Below, in pieces: positions 1 to 7,485 of a DNA stretch of 64,000 nucleotides; the first letter of the stretch is position 1; the number at the start of each line of letters is the position of its first letter. This stretch comes from Algibacter miyuki (GTDB lineage: Bacteria > Bacteroidota > Bacteroidia > Flavobacteriales > Flavobacteriaceae): contig NZ_JAUFQP010000015.1 of the NCBI RefSeq assembly GCF_030409805.1, forward strand, positions 61,075 to 125,074, given 5' to 3'. The notes below the pieces were generated by a model. The model did no database searches. It worked only from the letters and a program-made list of their open reading frames with translations, and had not been told where the DNA came from. The position numbers and the translations under genes are program-made.

Positions 1-1657
1 GACCTAGTTGGTCGTAACGTTCCAAATCGTCTGGATGTACAAACTTCCGGTAACTGTCAAAGGTCACGTCAAATGCATTAGGACTATAACCTAAAATGCG
101 ATAAAAGTTATCGGAAATATTAGCCGATCCGGTATCTAAATACCACACATAACTGCCAATATCTGCAACGCCTTCGGCATCTTTAAATATGGAGTTCTGA
201 ATTTCAAGTTCGGCATTTAAAATATTTAATTTTTCGGCTCTATTTTTTTCAAGCGTAATATCAGTAGAAGTTACGGTAACGCCATCATTCAGTTTAACTG
301 CTGTGGCATGAAACCAAATGGTTTCTCCATTTTTATCAAATTGTGTTTCGTATTCAATTTGACGTTCTTCTTCAATACAGGTAACCATTTTTTCGAAAAC
401 GCCATTTTCGAATATGTTAGGATATATTTCAGAAGCCTTTTTATGTTTTACGTCGGCAGGAATATCTCCAATAATATCACTTATAGAATCGTTTATAAAG
501 AGCGTTTCAAAATCAACTATGGTTCCAATATCGTTTCTAATAGATTTAAAGTGCATTACAATATTGGAAGTGCTTTTAAAAATATTACTTAAAAACGCAC
601 GATTATCTAAGAGTAAAAGATTCTGATTTTCTAACTGATCTTTAGTTGAAAGTAGATTTTGTTTAATGCTGTATTCTTCAGTAGTATCAATGGCTGTTGC
701 CAAAATGCCATCGTTTAATTTAACAACATTGGTTTTAAAACGGAAGTTTATATTTTTAAATTTATGGGTTCTATCAAAACGTTGTGTTTCACCTAAAGTA
801 TAGCATTTCACGAAATGTTCAAAAACGCCATTTTCAAAATGTGATGGCATAACGTCCGACAGTAATTTCCCCTCTAAAACAAGAGCGGGAACACCTAAAA
901 CATCTTCAATATTTTCGTTAACGTACACAATTTTAAAATCAATAATGGTATCGTTTTCATCCATTATTGGGGTATAGTAGCTTACAATATTTTCGGTGTT
1001 TTTTAGTACGCTTTCTAGGAACTGCGTGGTTTTATCATTTTTTTTGCGTTGCTTATTAATTTGCCAGAATGAAATTATAAAGATAACCAGTGCGAACATG
1101 CCTAGCATTAAGGTCATTATAGGGTTTAAGCGGCGCGATTCTGAAAATTGATCTTGGCGACGTGTTAATAATATTTCCTCATGCTGCAACATACTCGCCT
1201 TAATGGTCTCAATTTTACGCATTAAAGCCGAAACGTCTGTTAAAAGGGCATTTCCAAGTTCTCTATCGGTTGTAGCGTTGGAGTTTATGGCAATTATAGT
1301 GCTGTAGAAATCTTTTTGTAAAACTTTTAATTCTTTTAAACTCTCTTGTTGTTTGGGGTTGTCTGAGGTTAATGCACTTAGGCGATTATATATTTTTAAG
1401 GTGCTATCTTTTTGGATGTCGAAAAAATCGCTGTGGTCTACGATATTTAGCAGTTTGTTTTCAAACGTTCTAGACTGCATCATGGCATACTGCGAAAACA
1501 AACTATTTATTTCGGTTTCAATACGTAAGGTATGCACCACCATTTCGGCCGTTTTCTCGAGTTCTCTAATTTGCTTATAACTATTGCTCCCTAAAAAAGT
1601 AAGTACCGATAGGGCTAAAATAAGGAGGACAATAAATATCTTGTATCTTTTAATCAC
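1..1657 (-). CDS. Membrane sensor with CHASE3-like and PAS domains (3' end outside window)
   Basis: Translating the minus strand gives 552 open codons that run off the left edge, so the C-terminus is missing. The first codon is GTG (1655-1657), directly preceded by an in-frame TAG at 1661-1663, so no earlier start is possible. A transmembrane helix (about residues 6-23), an extracytoplasmic helical segment of about 150 residues and a second helix (about 179-198) give a CHASE3-like topology. At least three PAS-like modules follow (about 213-320, 345-465 and 475 onward), the last with the PAS_3-type sequence FVHPDD. Such proteins usually end in a HisKA/HATPase kinase, but here that part lies outside the window. 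The receiver gene ending at 1840 lies 182 bp upstream on the same strand and may be its partner. The sensed signal is unknown. Confidence 0.85.
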   Translation of the reverse strand, partial: MIKRYKIFIVLLILALSVLTFLGSNSYKQIRELEKTAEMVVHTLRIETEINSLFSQYAMMQSRTFENKLLNIVDHSDFFDIQKDSTLKIYNRLSALTSDNPKQQESLKELKVLQKDFYSTIIAINSNATTDRELGNALLTDVSALMRKIETIKASMLQHEEILLTRRQDQFSESRRLNPIMTLMLGMFALVIFIISFWQINKQRKKNDKTTQFLESVLKNTENIVSYYTPIMDENDTIIDFKIVYVNENIEDVLGVPALVLEGKLLSDVMPSHFENGVFEHFVKCYTLGETQRFDRTHKFKNINFRFKTNVVKLNDGILATAIDTTEEYSIKQNLLSTKDQLENQNLLLLDNRAFLSNIFKSTSNIVMHFKSIRNDIGTIVDFETLFINDSISDIIGDIPADVKHKKASEIYPNIFENGVFEKMVTCIEEERQIEYETQFDKNGETIWFHATAVKLNDGVTVTSTDITLEKNRAEKLNILNAELEIQNSIFKDAEGVADIGSYVWYLDTGSANISDNFYRILGYSPNAFDVTFDSYRKFVHPDDLERYDQLG

Positions 1658-1839
1658 GTTCTAATTTGATTTTTAGTATGGTTGATAACCTCGCTAAAAT
1701 AAGGAAACTATTTTTTAAAAGCGCGATTCGGTTAATGCCGAAAGGGATTGCGTTAATAAAAAAAGGGTATGAGCACAATATTGCATAACAACATGGCTAA
1801 CATGATAGAAACCTAGAAAATGACAACAGAAAAAGCGTG

Positions 1840-2286
1840 TTATAAACGCAATAAAAAGTTGTCTCTATTTAAGGCAGAGGTGTGGTATTGCCAATTAATT
1901 TTCAATACTTTATCAATAGCTTTTTTTAATGCAGAAAAACTATTGGGTTTGTTAATATATACGTTAGCACCGTTTACAAAAGTATTTTCGATGTCTTGTT
2001 CGGAAGATGATGTGGAGTAAATAGCCACACATAATTCCTTAAGTTTATCGTGCTTTCTAATTTCATTTAAACATTGCATACCGTTTTTAATAGGCATATT
2101 TAAATCTAAAAAAACAATTTCTGGTAGTACCGTTTCTGGCAATAATAAATAATCCATAAGGGCCTTACCATCATTAAATAATGATAATTTTGTTTTTACA
2201 TCGATTTCAGTAATAGCCTCATCGAATAATAAGCGGTCGTCTTCATCATCATCGGCCAGGACGATATTCATAATACTTAACGGCAT
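1840..2286 (-). CDS. Single-domain response regulator (Rcp1-like receiver)
   Basis: This 148-aa protein is a stand-alone CheY-like receiver. The acidic pocket is in LADDDEDD, the phospho-acceptor Asp is in FLDLNMP, the conserved Ser/Thr is in YSTSS and the Lys is in INKP. The long beta4-alpha4 region and the DDEDD start resemble Rcp1-type receivers that pair with PAS or phytochrome-like kinases. No output domain is present, so it must act by protein contact or as a phosphate shuttle. It lies 15 bp downstream of the AraC gene and upstream of the PAS sensor, all on one strand. A second in-frame Met at 2271 (MNIVLADD) fits the family start better than the Met at 2286, so the true protein may be five residues shorter. 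Confidence 0.88.
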   Translation of the reverse strand: MPLSIMNIVLADDDEDDRLLFDEAITEIDVKTKLSLFNDGKALMDYLLLPETVLPEIVFLDLNMPIKNGMQCLNEIRKHDKLKELCVAIYSTSSSEQDIENTFVNGANVYINKPNSFSALKKAIDKVLKINWQYHTSALNRDNFLLRL

Positions 2287-2301
2287 AATTTTATTGTTTT
2301 A

Positions 2302-2853
2302 TTATTCAATCTCTTGTCTTTTTTTTATAATGCGTTGAAAAGCGGAAGGCGTAAGACCTGTCGTTTTTTTAAACTGCGTCGATAAATGGGCCACGCTGCT
2401 GTAATTTAGCTCGTGAGCAATTTCTGTTAAAGTTAAATTTTTATGAATGATAAGCTGTTTAGCCAAATCAATTTTTTTCAGAATAATAAAGTTCTCGATA
2501 GAAGAATAAGTGATTTCTGAAAAAATAGACGACAAATGTGCGTAAGAATAGTTTAAAGTATCGGATAAATAATGCGACACATTATACTTTCTTGATTTCT
2601 CAGAATCGTTAATAAGTTCGGTTATCAAATCTTTGATGCGCTCTACTAAAACGTTTTGCGGATTGGCTAATATTTCAATGCCATATTTTCCGAAAGCAAG
2701 CGTTAGTGATTCTAACTCTTTAGCTGTAAGGTGTTTGTTAAAATGTATTTCACCTAAATTATTAAGTTTATACTTTAGGTTTAAGCCATCGAGCTGTTCT
2801 TGTAAAACGGCTTTACAGATGATGTTATAATCAAACTTAATATTCATTTTCAT
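2302..2853 (-). CDS. AraC-type helix-turn-helix regulator
   Basis: The last 100 or so of 183 residues form an AraC DNA-binding domain with two helix-turn-helix units. The first includes LSDTLNYSYAHLSSIFSE and the second LTEIAHELNYSSVAHLSTQF, followed by the usual KKTTGLTPSAFQ signature. The N-terminal 75 residues are a small domain seen in Bacteroidota stress-locus regulators, not a cupin. The gene is followed after 15 bp by the single receiver, so the two are probably co-transcribed. Because it sits at the head of the stress cluster, it is the obvious candidate to recognise the shared CGTCAAT promoter element found upstream of 4022, 4639 and 5777, but that link is inference. Met codons at 2853 and 2847 are both possible starts. 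Confidence 0.85.
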   Translation of the reverse strand: MKMNIKFDYNIICKAVLQEQLDGLNLKYKLNNLGEIHFNKHLTAKELESLTLAFGKYGIEILANPQNVLVERIKDLITELINDSEKSRKYNVSHYLSDTLNYSYAHLSSIFSEITYSSIENFIILKKIDLAKQLIIHKNLTLTEIAHELNYSSVAHLSTQFKKTTGLTPSAFQRIIKKRQEIE

Positions 2854-3125
2854 AAAACCAGACTAATTTGGATCTAAATTGTCGATAAAATAAAAGTCTT
2901 TTTTTGACTATAAATTATTTCGATAAATATAGGGTTTTTATTGATATGTCTAATTTTTTTTACAACCCTACAAAAAGAAATATGTATGGAAGTGGCTTCG
3001 GAAAGCTTGATAAATTATAATCTACTGGTATTAAGTGGTTTTTGTTGTTTTTTAGATGGAATTAGCATTTAAAGGAAAGATTTTAAAGCGGTGATTTTTT
3101 TAGGCAAATATTTAAGGGAAGAACA

Positions 3126-3470
3126 TTACAGTTCTACACCTAAAATATTCGCTATTTGAGATATGTTTTCTTTAGGTACCGCTTTAAAAAATTCGGCAGT
3201 AGTTGTATTGCTTGTTGGACTGTAGTTTGCCAGTACGGTACCTTTACAGCCACTTTTAGTTTCAATAACGTATAACACCGACATGTCTGCAGGGTTGCTC
3301 ATACCTTCAAAACGGTGCTCTGCAACAACTTGTACATCTATAGGGTAGTAGGCTTTTTTTGTGTCTGTAGACACTAACTGATGGTTTACCATCATGAAAT
3401 TATGGGTGTAACCTTTATTTTGATAAGCCGTTATATAGTCTTTCTCGCTTTCTAAGTTTGTATTTTTCAT
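3126..3470 (-). CDS. Small conserved protein (often misnamed phosphoribosylpyrophosphate synthetase)
   Basis: This 114-aa soluble protein carries the block RFEGMSNPADMSVLYVIET followed by GCKGTVLANY. That block is the hallmark of a small Bacteroidota family frequently annotated as phosphoribosylpyrophosphate synthetase. It has none of the PRPP-binding or ATP-binding motifs of the roughly 310-residue true enzyme, so that name should not be used. No signal peptide or membrane segment is present. Members of this family are commonly found among stress-induced genes such as YtxH and PA2169, and the same context is seen here. Its function is unknown. Confidence 0.75.
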   Translation of the reverse strand: MKNTNLESEKDYITAYQNKGYTHNFMMVNHQLVSTDTKKAYYPIDVQVVAEHRFEGMSNPADMSVLYVIETKSGCKGTVLANYSPTSNTTTAEFFKAVPKENISQIANILGVEL

Positions 3471-3532
3471 AGTTTTTCGTTTTTTGGCATATTCGTTTTT
3501 TAATGTTCCAACATGCGCTAATTGTTATAAAA

Positions 3533-3565
3533 AACGGGCATATTCCTTTTACAGAAATGCCCGTT
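3533..3565 (-). terminator. Intrinsic terminator after the small lipoprotein gene
   Basis: A perfect 9-bp stem (AACGGGCAT pairing with ATGCCCGTT) encloses a 15-nt loop. On the minus strand it is followed directly by a run of T. It lies 23 bp beyond the stop of the lipoprotein gene at 3589, which it should terminate. Confidence 0.8.
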
Positions 3566-3588
3566 AATGCTGTTAAGTCAAATTGCTA

Positions 3589-3780
3589 TTAATTGTCGTC
3601 CGTGGCATCGTCAATTTCATCTTTTATTTCTTCAGCGCCTTCTTCGATGTTGTCTCCAGCGTCGTCAATAGTTTCTTCTATTTTTTCAGAAGTTGATTTT
3701 TCATCTCTACAACTTGTAAAAGCTGAAAGTGACATGGTGAATAATAGGGTGTATACTAGGTAAATCAGTGATTTTTTCAT
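3589..3780 (-). CDS. Small acidic lipoprotein
   Basis: The 63-aa product starts with a hydrophobic signal (about residues 4-22) ending in a lipobox-like FTSC, so the cysteine at about 24 should be lipidated. The mature part is about 40 residues of Glu, Asp, Lys and Ala (EEGAEEIKDEIDDATDD), predicted to be a charged helix. It resembles the small entericidin-like or YtxH-like helical stress proteins of flavobacteria, although no enzymatic family can be named. It lies 80 bp downstream of the DUF1328 gene on the same strand without an obvious promoter of its own, so the two are probably co-transcribed and end at the 3533-3565 terminator. Confidence 0.75.
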   Translation of the reverse strand: MKKSLIYLVYTLLFTMSLSAFTSCRDEKSTSEKIEETIDDAGDNIEEGAEEIKDEIDDATDDN

Positions 3781-3860
3781 TGTTTTTTGTTTTAAGGGTT
3801 TCTATTTGGTTTTATTTAATGCTATTATTAGCCTTGAATTGCTTCAAGTTTGAGGATATT

Positions 3861-4022
3861 TTAAATACTCTTTTTTCCTCTAATTAGAGATACTATAAAT
3901 AGTATGATAAAAATGAAGAATAAAATTTTAGCGATACTTGCGGCTCCTGCTGCAATACCTCCAAATCCAAAAATTCCTGCAATAATTGCTAATATGATAA
4001 AAGTGACTGTCCAACGTAACAT
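3861..4022 (-). CDS. DUF1328 (UPF0391) small membrane protein
   Basis: Reading the minus strand from the ATG at 4022 to the TAA at 3861 gives 53 codons. The product begins [16 protein letters not shown] and continues [18 protein letters not shown], then a second hydrophobic stretch ending in RGKKSI. Two transmembrane segments around a glycine- and alanine-rich centre, with the opening MLRW and the GFGGIA motif, are diagnostic of the DUF1328/YtjA family. Members are about 50-60 residues long and are often in stress-inducible operons. The gene is preceded by a stress-type promoter (4078-4119) shared with two neighbouring genes. The role of the family is unknown. Confidence 0.9.
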   Translation of the reverse strand: MLRWTVTFIILAIIAGIFGFGGIAAGAASIAKILFFIFIILFIVSLIRGKKSI

Positions 4023-4077
4023 AGTTTTGTGTTTTAAGATTAATAGGTTTGTTAATGCTTTATTAACTTCCTTTATA

Positions 4078-4119
4078 CAAAGATGCCATTTAAGTGGCGT
4101 TTGTATTGCCGTTATCCGT
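4078..4119 (-). promoter_or_regulatory. Stress-type promoter of the DUF1328 gene
   Basis: On the minus strand, ACGGATAACGGCAAT (4119-4105) is followed after exactly 19 bp by CATCTTTG (4085-4078), a flavobacterial -7 box. The same layout occurs upstream of the DUF2383 gene (4704-4745) and the YtxH gene (5820-5861). Confidence 0.65.
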
Positions 4120-4189
4120 TCTATTGTTAATCCATTTGCTTATAGTTGAAATGGTTTGATCTCGGCGAGTTATTATAAGGTTTAGCGTA

Positions 4190-4639
4190 TTAGCTTAAAT
4201 CTTCTAAAAATTTAATGGTGCTTAAATCCGATTTAATCGTCTGTAATTGTTTCGATAAAAGCGTTGCGGTACTCACGGGTAATGCGGTGTCTTTTAAAAC
4301 GTCTTCATATTCTTGCACGGCCGATTTTTCTCCTCTTATAGATTCTTCTAACATCGATTCTGCATCATTTGCAGAAAAAAGTGCTTTAGTATCCATCCAG
4401 GCGCGGTGTACAGCACCTGTAATACTACCATCTTTTTCTGGTTCTTCGCTAAATTTCAAAATTTCATTTTTAATATCTTGCCCAAAACTCATACGTTCCA
4501 AACTACGTTTTTTGAAGTATTGTTTTAATAATGTATGATCGGTGTTTTCGGCTGCTGTTTCGTAACCTTTTTTTGCGTCGTATGTTTTCTCTAATAGATT
4601 GTTTAATTTTTTTCCTACGGTTTCTGTGTAAGTGCTCAT
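4190..4639 (-). CDS. DUF2383 / PA2169-family four-helix-bundle protein
   Basis: The 149-aa protein matches the PA2169 family (DUF2383, ferritin-like four-helix bundle). It opens with TVGKKLNNLLEKTYDAKKGY, has RSLERMSFGQDIK in helix 2 and AESMLEESIRGEKSAVQEYE in helix 3. No signal peptide is present. Proteobacterial and Bacteroidota members are induced by envelope or osmotic stress, but their chemistry is not established. The predicted promoter (4704-4745) has the same -33/-7 arrangement as the DUF1328 and YtxH genes. A purine-rich GGAGGA precedes the start by about 20 bases, too far for a standard ribosome binding site. Confidence 0.85.
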   Translation of the reverse strand: MSTYTETVGKKLNNLLEKTYDAKKGYETAAENTDHTLLKQYFKKRSLERMSFGQDIKNEILKFSEEPEKDGSITGAVHRAWMDTKALFSANDAESMLEESIRGEKSAVQEYEDVLKDTALPVSTATLLSKQLQTIKSDLSTIKFLEDLS

Positions 4640-4703
4640 GGTTTTGTGAATTTAAGTTAGGAGGACATTTTTTTTTAAGATACTGTCCGTTTAATATCAT
4701 ATT

Positions 4704-4745
4704 CAAATTTACACGTAAAGCAAGACTAACATTGACGCCATACGT
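4704..4745 (-). promoter_or_regulatory. Stress-type promoter of the DUF2383 gene
   Basis: On the minus strand ACGTATGGCGTCAAT (4745-4731) lies exactly 19 bp upstream of TAAATTTG (4711-4704), which matches the TANNTTTG -7 consensus. The upstream element is shared with the promoters at 4078-4119 and 5820-5861. Confidence 0.65.
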
Positions 4746-4801
4746 TTTGTTATTAACTCAAATGCAAAAGGGTTTTATGGAAATTTTGATTTCACTTTAC
4801 T

Positions 4802-4845
4802 GCAAAAAAAACACCATCTAATCGATTATTCGATTGGATGGTGTT
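4802..4845 (-). terminator. Intrinsic terminator of the YtxH-YqjE-DUF6327 operon
   Basis: The arms AACACCATCTAATCGA (4810-4825) and TCGATTGGATGGTGTT (4830-4845) form a 16-bp stem (one mismatch or wobble) around TTAT. On the minus strand it is followed by eight T residues. It lies 35 bp past the operon's last stop codon at 4880. Confidence 0.85.
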
Positions 4846-4879
4846 TTACCATTATAGGGGAAATTTTGGAACTCTTATT

Positions 4880-5086
4880 CTATTTTATAATTTTCCGAAG
4901 TAGCATTAGAATGCCATATTTTTTAATGCCTTGTAGGGCCGTGTTTATCCAATTGGCAGGACTTAAATCTTCTTTTAACTGATGTTTAGTTAATTTAAGC
5001 TCTTCCATATGAATCTTGCGTTGAAGACTCAATAGATGTAGTTCTGTATTAATTTCCTCTAAGGAACTATAATTTTTCTTTTTCAT
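4880..5086 (-). CDS. DUF6327-like small protein
   Basis: This 68-aa basic protein begins MKKKNYSSLEEINTELHLL and continues with a charged helical segment (HMEELKLTKHQLKEDLSP). It ends in a hydrophobic, glycine-containing stretch KYGILMLLRKIIK. The layout matches the small flavobacterial family I know as DUF6327, usually the last gene after a YtxH and a phage-holin-like (YqjE) gene, as here. Its ATG overlaps the upstream stop by one base (TAATG), indicating translational coupling. No catalytic residues are recognisable. It is followed by a strong terminator. Confidence 0.65.
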   Translation of the reverse strand: MKKKNYSSLEEINTELHLLSLQRKIHMEELKLTKHQLKEDLSPANWINTALQGIKKYGILMLLRKIIK

Positions 5087-5433
5087 TAGTCAAAATAATT
5101 TTTAGAGAGTTTTTTAATAACACTTTTTTCTATCTTTTTTCTAACCAAGTACACTAAGCCAACTAAGACAAAAAATATGCCGCCCATACATAGGTAACCT
5201 AATGCGGTACTACCAAAATAGGTGCTCAAGGCGGCCGCTCCTGCAATGGCTAAAAATATAAGTCCAAGCGTGGAAAGAATACCATAGACCGCTAATTTGC
5301 AGGTTGAAGTAGTAAGTATGGCCAACTGCTGAAATACTTTAAGTTCAAAGTAATGCTTTGTGGTTTGCACATAGTCTTCTCCTGTTTTAACAGCTTTTGA
5401 GCTGGTCTCGTCTAATGCTTCAATGATTCCCAT
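5086..5433 (-). CDS. YqjE / phage-holin-like (DUF1469) membrane protein
   Basis: The 115-aa protein has an amphipathic N-terminal helix (about 15-35), two adjacent transmembrane segments (about 43-72 and 77-98) and a basic C-terminus (RKKIEKSVIKKL). This is the standard arrangement of the putative Actinobacterial Holin-X / YqjE family. In enterobacteria the neighbouring pair YqjD-YqjE is membrane-bound, and YqjD binds ribosomes in stationary phase. Here the partner is the YtxH protein 14 bp upstream. The name holin reflects topology, not lytic activity. The gene is translationally coupled to the downstream DUF6327-like gene. Confidence 0.8.
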   Translation of the reverse strand: MGIIEALDETSSKAVKTGEDYVQTTKHYFELKVFQQLAILTTSTCKLAVYGILSTLGLIFLAIAGAAALSTYFGSTALGYLCMGGIFFVLVGLVYLVRKKIEKSVIKKLSKNYFD

Positions 5434-5447
5434 TTATAATGTGTTTT

Positions 5448-5777
5448 TTATGATTTTTGAAGTTTTTTATTCTTCGCTTTAAGATCTGCTAATTTAGTTT
5501 CTAACGTTGAGATTACATCTTCTGCTTTATGGCTCACATCCGATACAATGTTTTCCAATTGCGTATCCAATGATTCTCTTTTAGAGGCTACCGTTGATGC
5601 GGCTTTATCTCTAATATCTAAAGTGGTTTCTGTAATACTTTCTTTAGCAGCTTCCGCTTGTTCTGCAATTCTTTTTCGAGTTGCCGATCCTTTATCTGGA
5701 GCAAAAAGAATACCTAAAGTGGCGCCTATTGCTGTTCCTGCTAAAATACCTAAAAGTGTGTTTCCGTTATTATTCAT
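5448..5777 (-). CDS. YtxH domain protein
   Basis: The 109-aa protein opens with [19 protein letters not shown], a glycine-zipper transmembrane segment, followed by [15 protein letters not shown], the diagnostic YtxH motif. The remainder is a long alanine- and lysine-rich amphipathic helix or coiled coil. YtxH proteins are general-stress proteins anchored by the N-terminus. This is the first gene of a three-gene operon with the YqjE-like and DUF6327-like proteins. Its promoter (5820-5861) belongs to the shared stress-type set of this cluster. Confidence 0.9.
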   Translation of the reverse strand: MNNNGNTLLGILAGTAIGATLGILFAPDKGSATRKRIAEQAEAAKESITETTLDIRDKAASTVASKRESLDTQLENIVSDVSHKAEDVISTLETKLADLKAKNKKLQKS

Positions 5778-5819
5778 GTTGTAAAATTTTAAAATTAATA
5801 TTATGTGTTGTTTCTGTTA

Positions 5820-5861
5820 CAAAGATGCAAACAAATAACAAATTGTATTGACGCAAACGCA
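5820..5861 (-). promoter_or_regulatory. Stress-type promoter of the YtxH operon
   Basis: On the minus strand TGCGTTTGCGTCAAT (5861-5847) is followed after exactly 19 bp by the -7 box CATCTTTG (5827-5820). The element and the spacing are the same as at 4078-4119 and 4704-4745. Confidence 0.65.
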
Positions 5862-5976
5862 TAAAATATTAACTTAGAAGACAAATAGGTTTTGGGTTAA
5901 TAAGAAAAGCTATTGTGCTATCTTTATGTTTTTTAACGGTATAACTTGGAGCTCTATTAATTAAAAATGAAATATA

Positions 5977-7332
5977 ATGATAAAGACGAAAAACCCCTTT
6001 AATAATAAGATTATAGCAGAATATAAATTACATGATAATGATGATATTGGACAAATTATTTCGAAATCTGCCGAAGCTTTTAAGCAATGGAAAACAGAAT
6101 CTATAGGAAACCGTACCGATTTATTACATAAGGTATCCTTATTATTAATAGAACGAAAACAAGAATATGCAGAATTAATGACTCAGGAAATGGGAAAACC
6201 CATAAGCCAAAGTTTAGCAGAAATTGAAAAATGCAGTCAGGTGTGCGATTTCTACGTCAAAAATGCAGCCTATTTTTTAGCTGATGATTTAATAGTAACC
6301 GATGCCAAAGAGAGTTTTATAAGTTATGATCCCTCCGGAACTATTTTAGCTATTATGCCTTGGAATTATCCGTTTTGGCAAGTTATGCGTTTTGCAGCAC
6401 CAACACTAACCGCAGGAAATACGGCTATTTTAAAGCATGCATCTAATACAACAGGTTGTGCTTTAGCTATAGAACAATTGTTTTTAGATGCTGGATATCC
6501 GAAAAATTGTTTTCAAACCGTATTGATAGAGCATGATGCTATTGAAACCATAATTGCACACGAAACCGTTACAGGTGTAACCCTTACAGGAAGTGAAAAA
6601 GCAGGTAGAACCATTGCAACTTTAGCTGGTAAACATTTGAAAAAATCGGTTATGGAATTGGGAGGAAATAACGCCTGTATTATACTGGACGATGCCAATT
6701 TAGAAAAACATATAGACACTATAGTAATGGCACGAATGCAAAATGCTGGGCAAAGTTGTATTGCAGCAAAACGATTTGTTGTTGTAGATGCTATTTATGA
6801 TGAATTTGTTGAAGCTTTTAAGAACCGATTAGACCAAATTAAATCTGGAGACCCGATGGCTTCGGAAACAGAAATGGGCGTTATGGCCAGAAAAGATTTA
6901 GTAGACACTTTAGAAAAACAAGTAAAAACTTCTGTTGAAAAAGGAGCTAAGGTAACCTATGGAAATACTATTAAAGGGAATTATTTTGAGCCCACAATTT
7001 TAGAAGATGTAAAACCCGGTATGCCAGCCTTTGAAGAAGAGCTTTTCGGTCCTGTAGCTGCATTTATTCGAGTGGCAAATAAGGAAGAAGCTATTACTGT
7101 AGCAACTGACTCCAAATTCGGATTAGGTACCATGATTTTTACAAAAGATATTAAGGCAGCCAAGAAACTCATTTTAGATATTCCGGATGGTGCATTTTTT
7201 GTAAACGAAATGGTAAAATCTGATGTGCAATTGCCATTTGGAGGAACCAAAGCCTCTGGTTATGGACGCGAACTTTCACAGGAAGGCATACTAGAATTTG
7301 TGAATAAGAAAACGGTATATATCAAGAAATAG
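5977..7332 (+). CDS. Succinate-semialdehyde-type aldehyde dehydrogenase (paralogue 1)
   Basis: This 451-aa protein is a full-length NAD(P)-dependent aldehyde dehydrogenase. The cofactor-site motif is IMPWNYPFWQ (about 126-135), the general-base Glu227 lies in MELGGNN and the catalytic Cys261 in NAGQSC. The length of about 450 residues and the early MTQEMGKPISQS block place it in the succinate-semialdehyde dehydrogenase (GabD/Sad) group. The expected reaction is oxidation of succinate semialdehyde or a similar short aldehyde to the acid in the cytosol. No GABA transaminase gene is nearby, so the substrate is uncertain. It is a single-gene unit ending at a strong terminator. It is convergent with a second paralogue. 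Confidence 0.88.
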   Translation: MIKTKNPFNNKIIAEYKLHDNDDIGQIISKSAEAFKQWKTESIGNRTDLLHKVSLLLIERKQEYAELMTQEMGKPISQSLAEIEKCSQVCDFYVKNAAYFLADDLIVTDAKESFISYDPSGTILAIMPWNYPFWQVMRFAAPTLTAGNTAILKHASNTTGCALAIEQLFLDAGYPKNCFQTVLIEHDAIETIIAHETVTGVTLTGSEKAGRTIATLAGKHLKKSVMELGGNNACIILDDANLEKHIDTIVMARMQNAGQSCIAAKRFVVVDAIYDEFVEAFKNRLDQIKSGDPMASETEMGVMARKDLVDTLEKQVKTSVEKGAKVTYGNTIKGNYFEPTILEDVKPGMPAFEEELFGPVAAFIRVANKEEAITVATDSKFGLGTMIFTKDIKAAKKLILDIPDGAFFVNEMVKSDVQLPFGGTKASGYGRELSQEGILEFVNKKTVYIKK

Positions 7333-7360
7333 AAGCAGAAACAAATAGATTAAGTGATAT

Positions 7361-7390
7361 AAAAAGAGCCCCGTAATTAGGGCTCTTTTT
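7361..7390 (+). terminator. Intrinsic terminator of the first aldehyde dehydrogenase gene
   Basis: An 11-bp perfect stem (AAAAAGAGCCC / GGGCTCTTTTT) has an 8-nt loop and a T-run. It begins 28 bp after the stop codon and could also act on the opposite strand. Confidence 0.85.
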
Positions 7391-7403
7391 ATGTTTAGTG
7401 TAT

Positions 7404-7445
7404 AAAAAAATCTCATCCTGAAAGTCATTCAAGATGAGATTTTTG
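7404..7445 (-). terminator. Intrinsic terminator of the second aldehyde dehydrogenase gene
   Basis: Arms around TCTCATCCTGAA and TTCAAGATGAGA form a long stem with one mismatch and a loop of about 5 nt. On the minus strand it runs into a poly-T tract. It lies 40 bp past the stop at 7486. Confidence 0.8.
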
Positions 7446-7485
7446 TTATTTAATATAATTTGAAAGAATCTTCAAATAAAGTCTA

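Noticed and set aside
308..626. Two overlapping plus-strand ORFs (94 and 70 codons) at the left edge.
   Set aside because: They lie opposite the continuous minus-strand PAS sensor frame, which has clear domain signatures, so they are antisense shadows.
3126..3470. Phosphoribosylpyrophosphate synthetase.
   Set aside because: At 114 residues it lacks all catalytic motifs of the enzyme; the name is a propagated label.
4503..4821. A 67-codon minus-strand ORF and a 96-codon plus-strand ORF around the DUF2383 start.
   Set aside because: They overlap the DUF2383 start, its promoter and a terminator stem, are rich in Arg/Lys or hydrophobic repeats without motifs, and fit chance frames.
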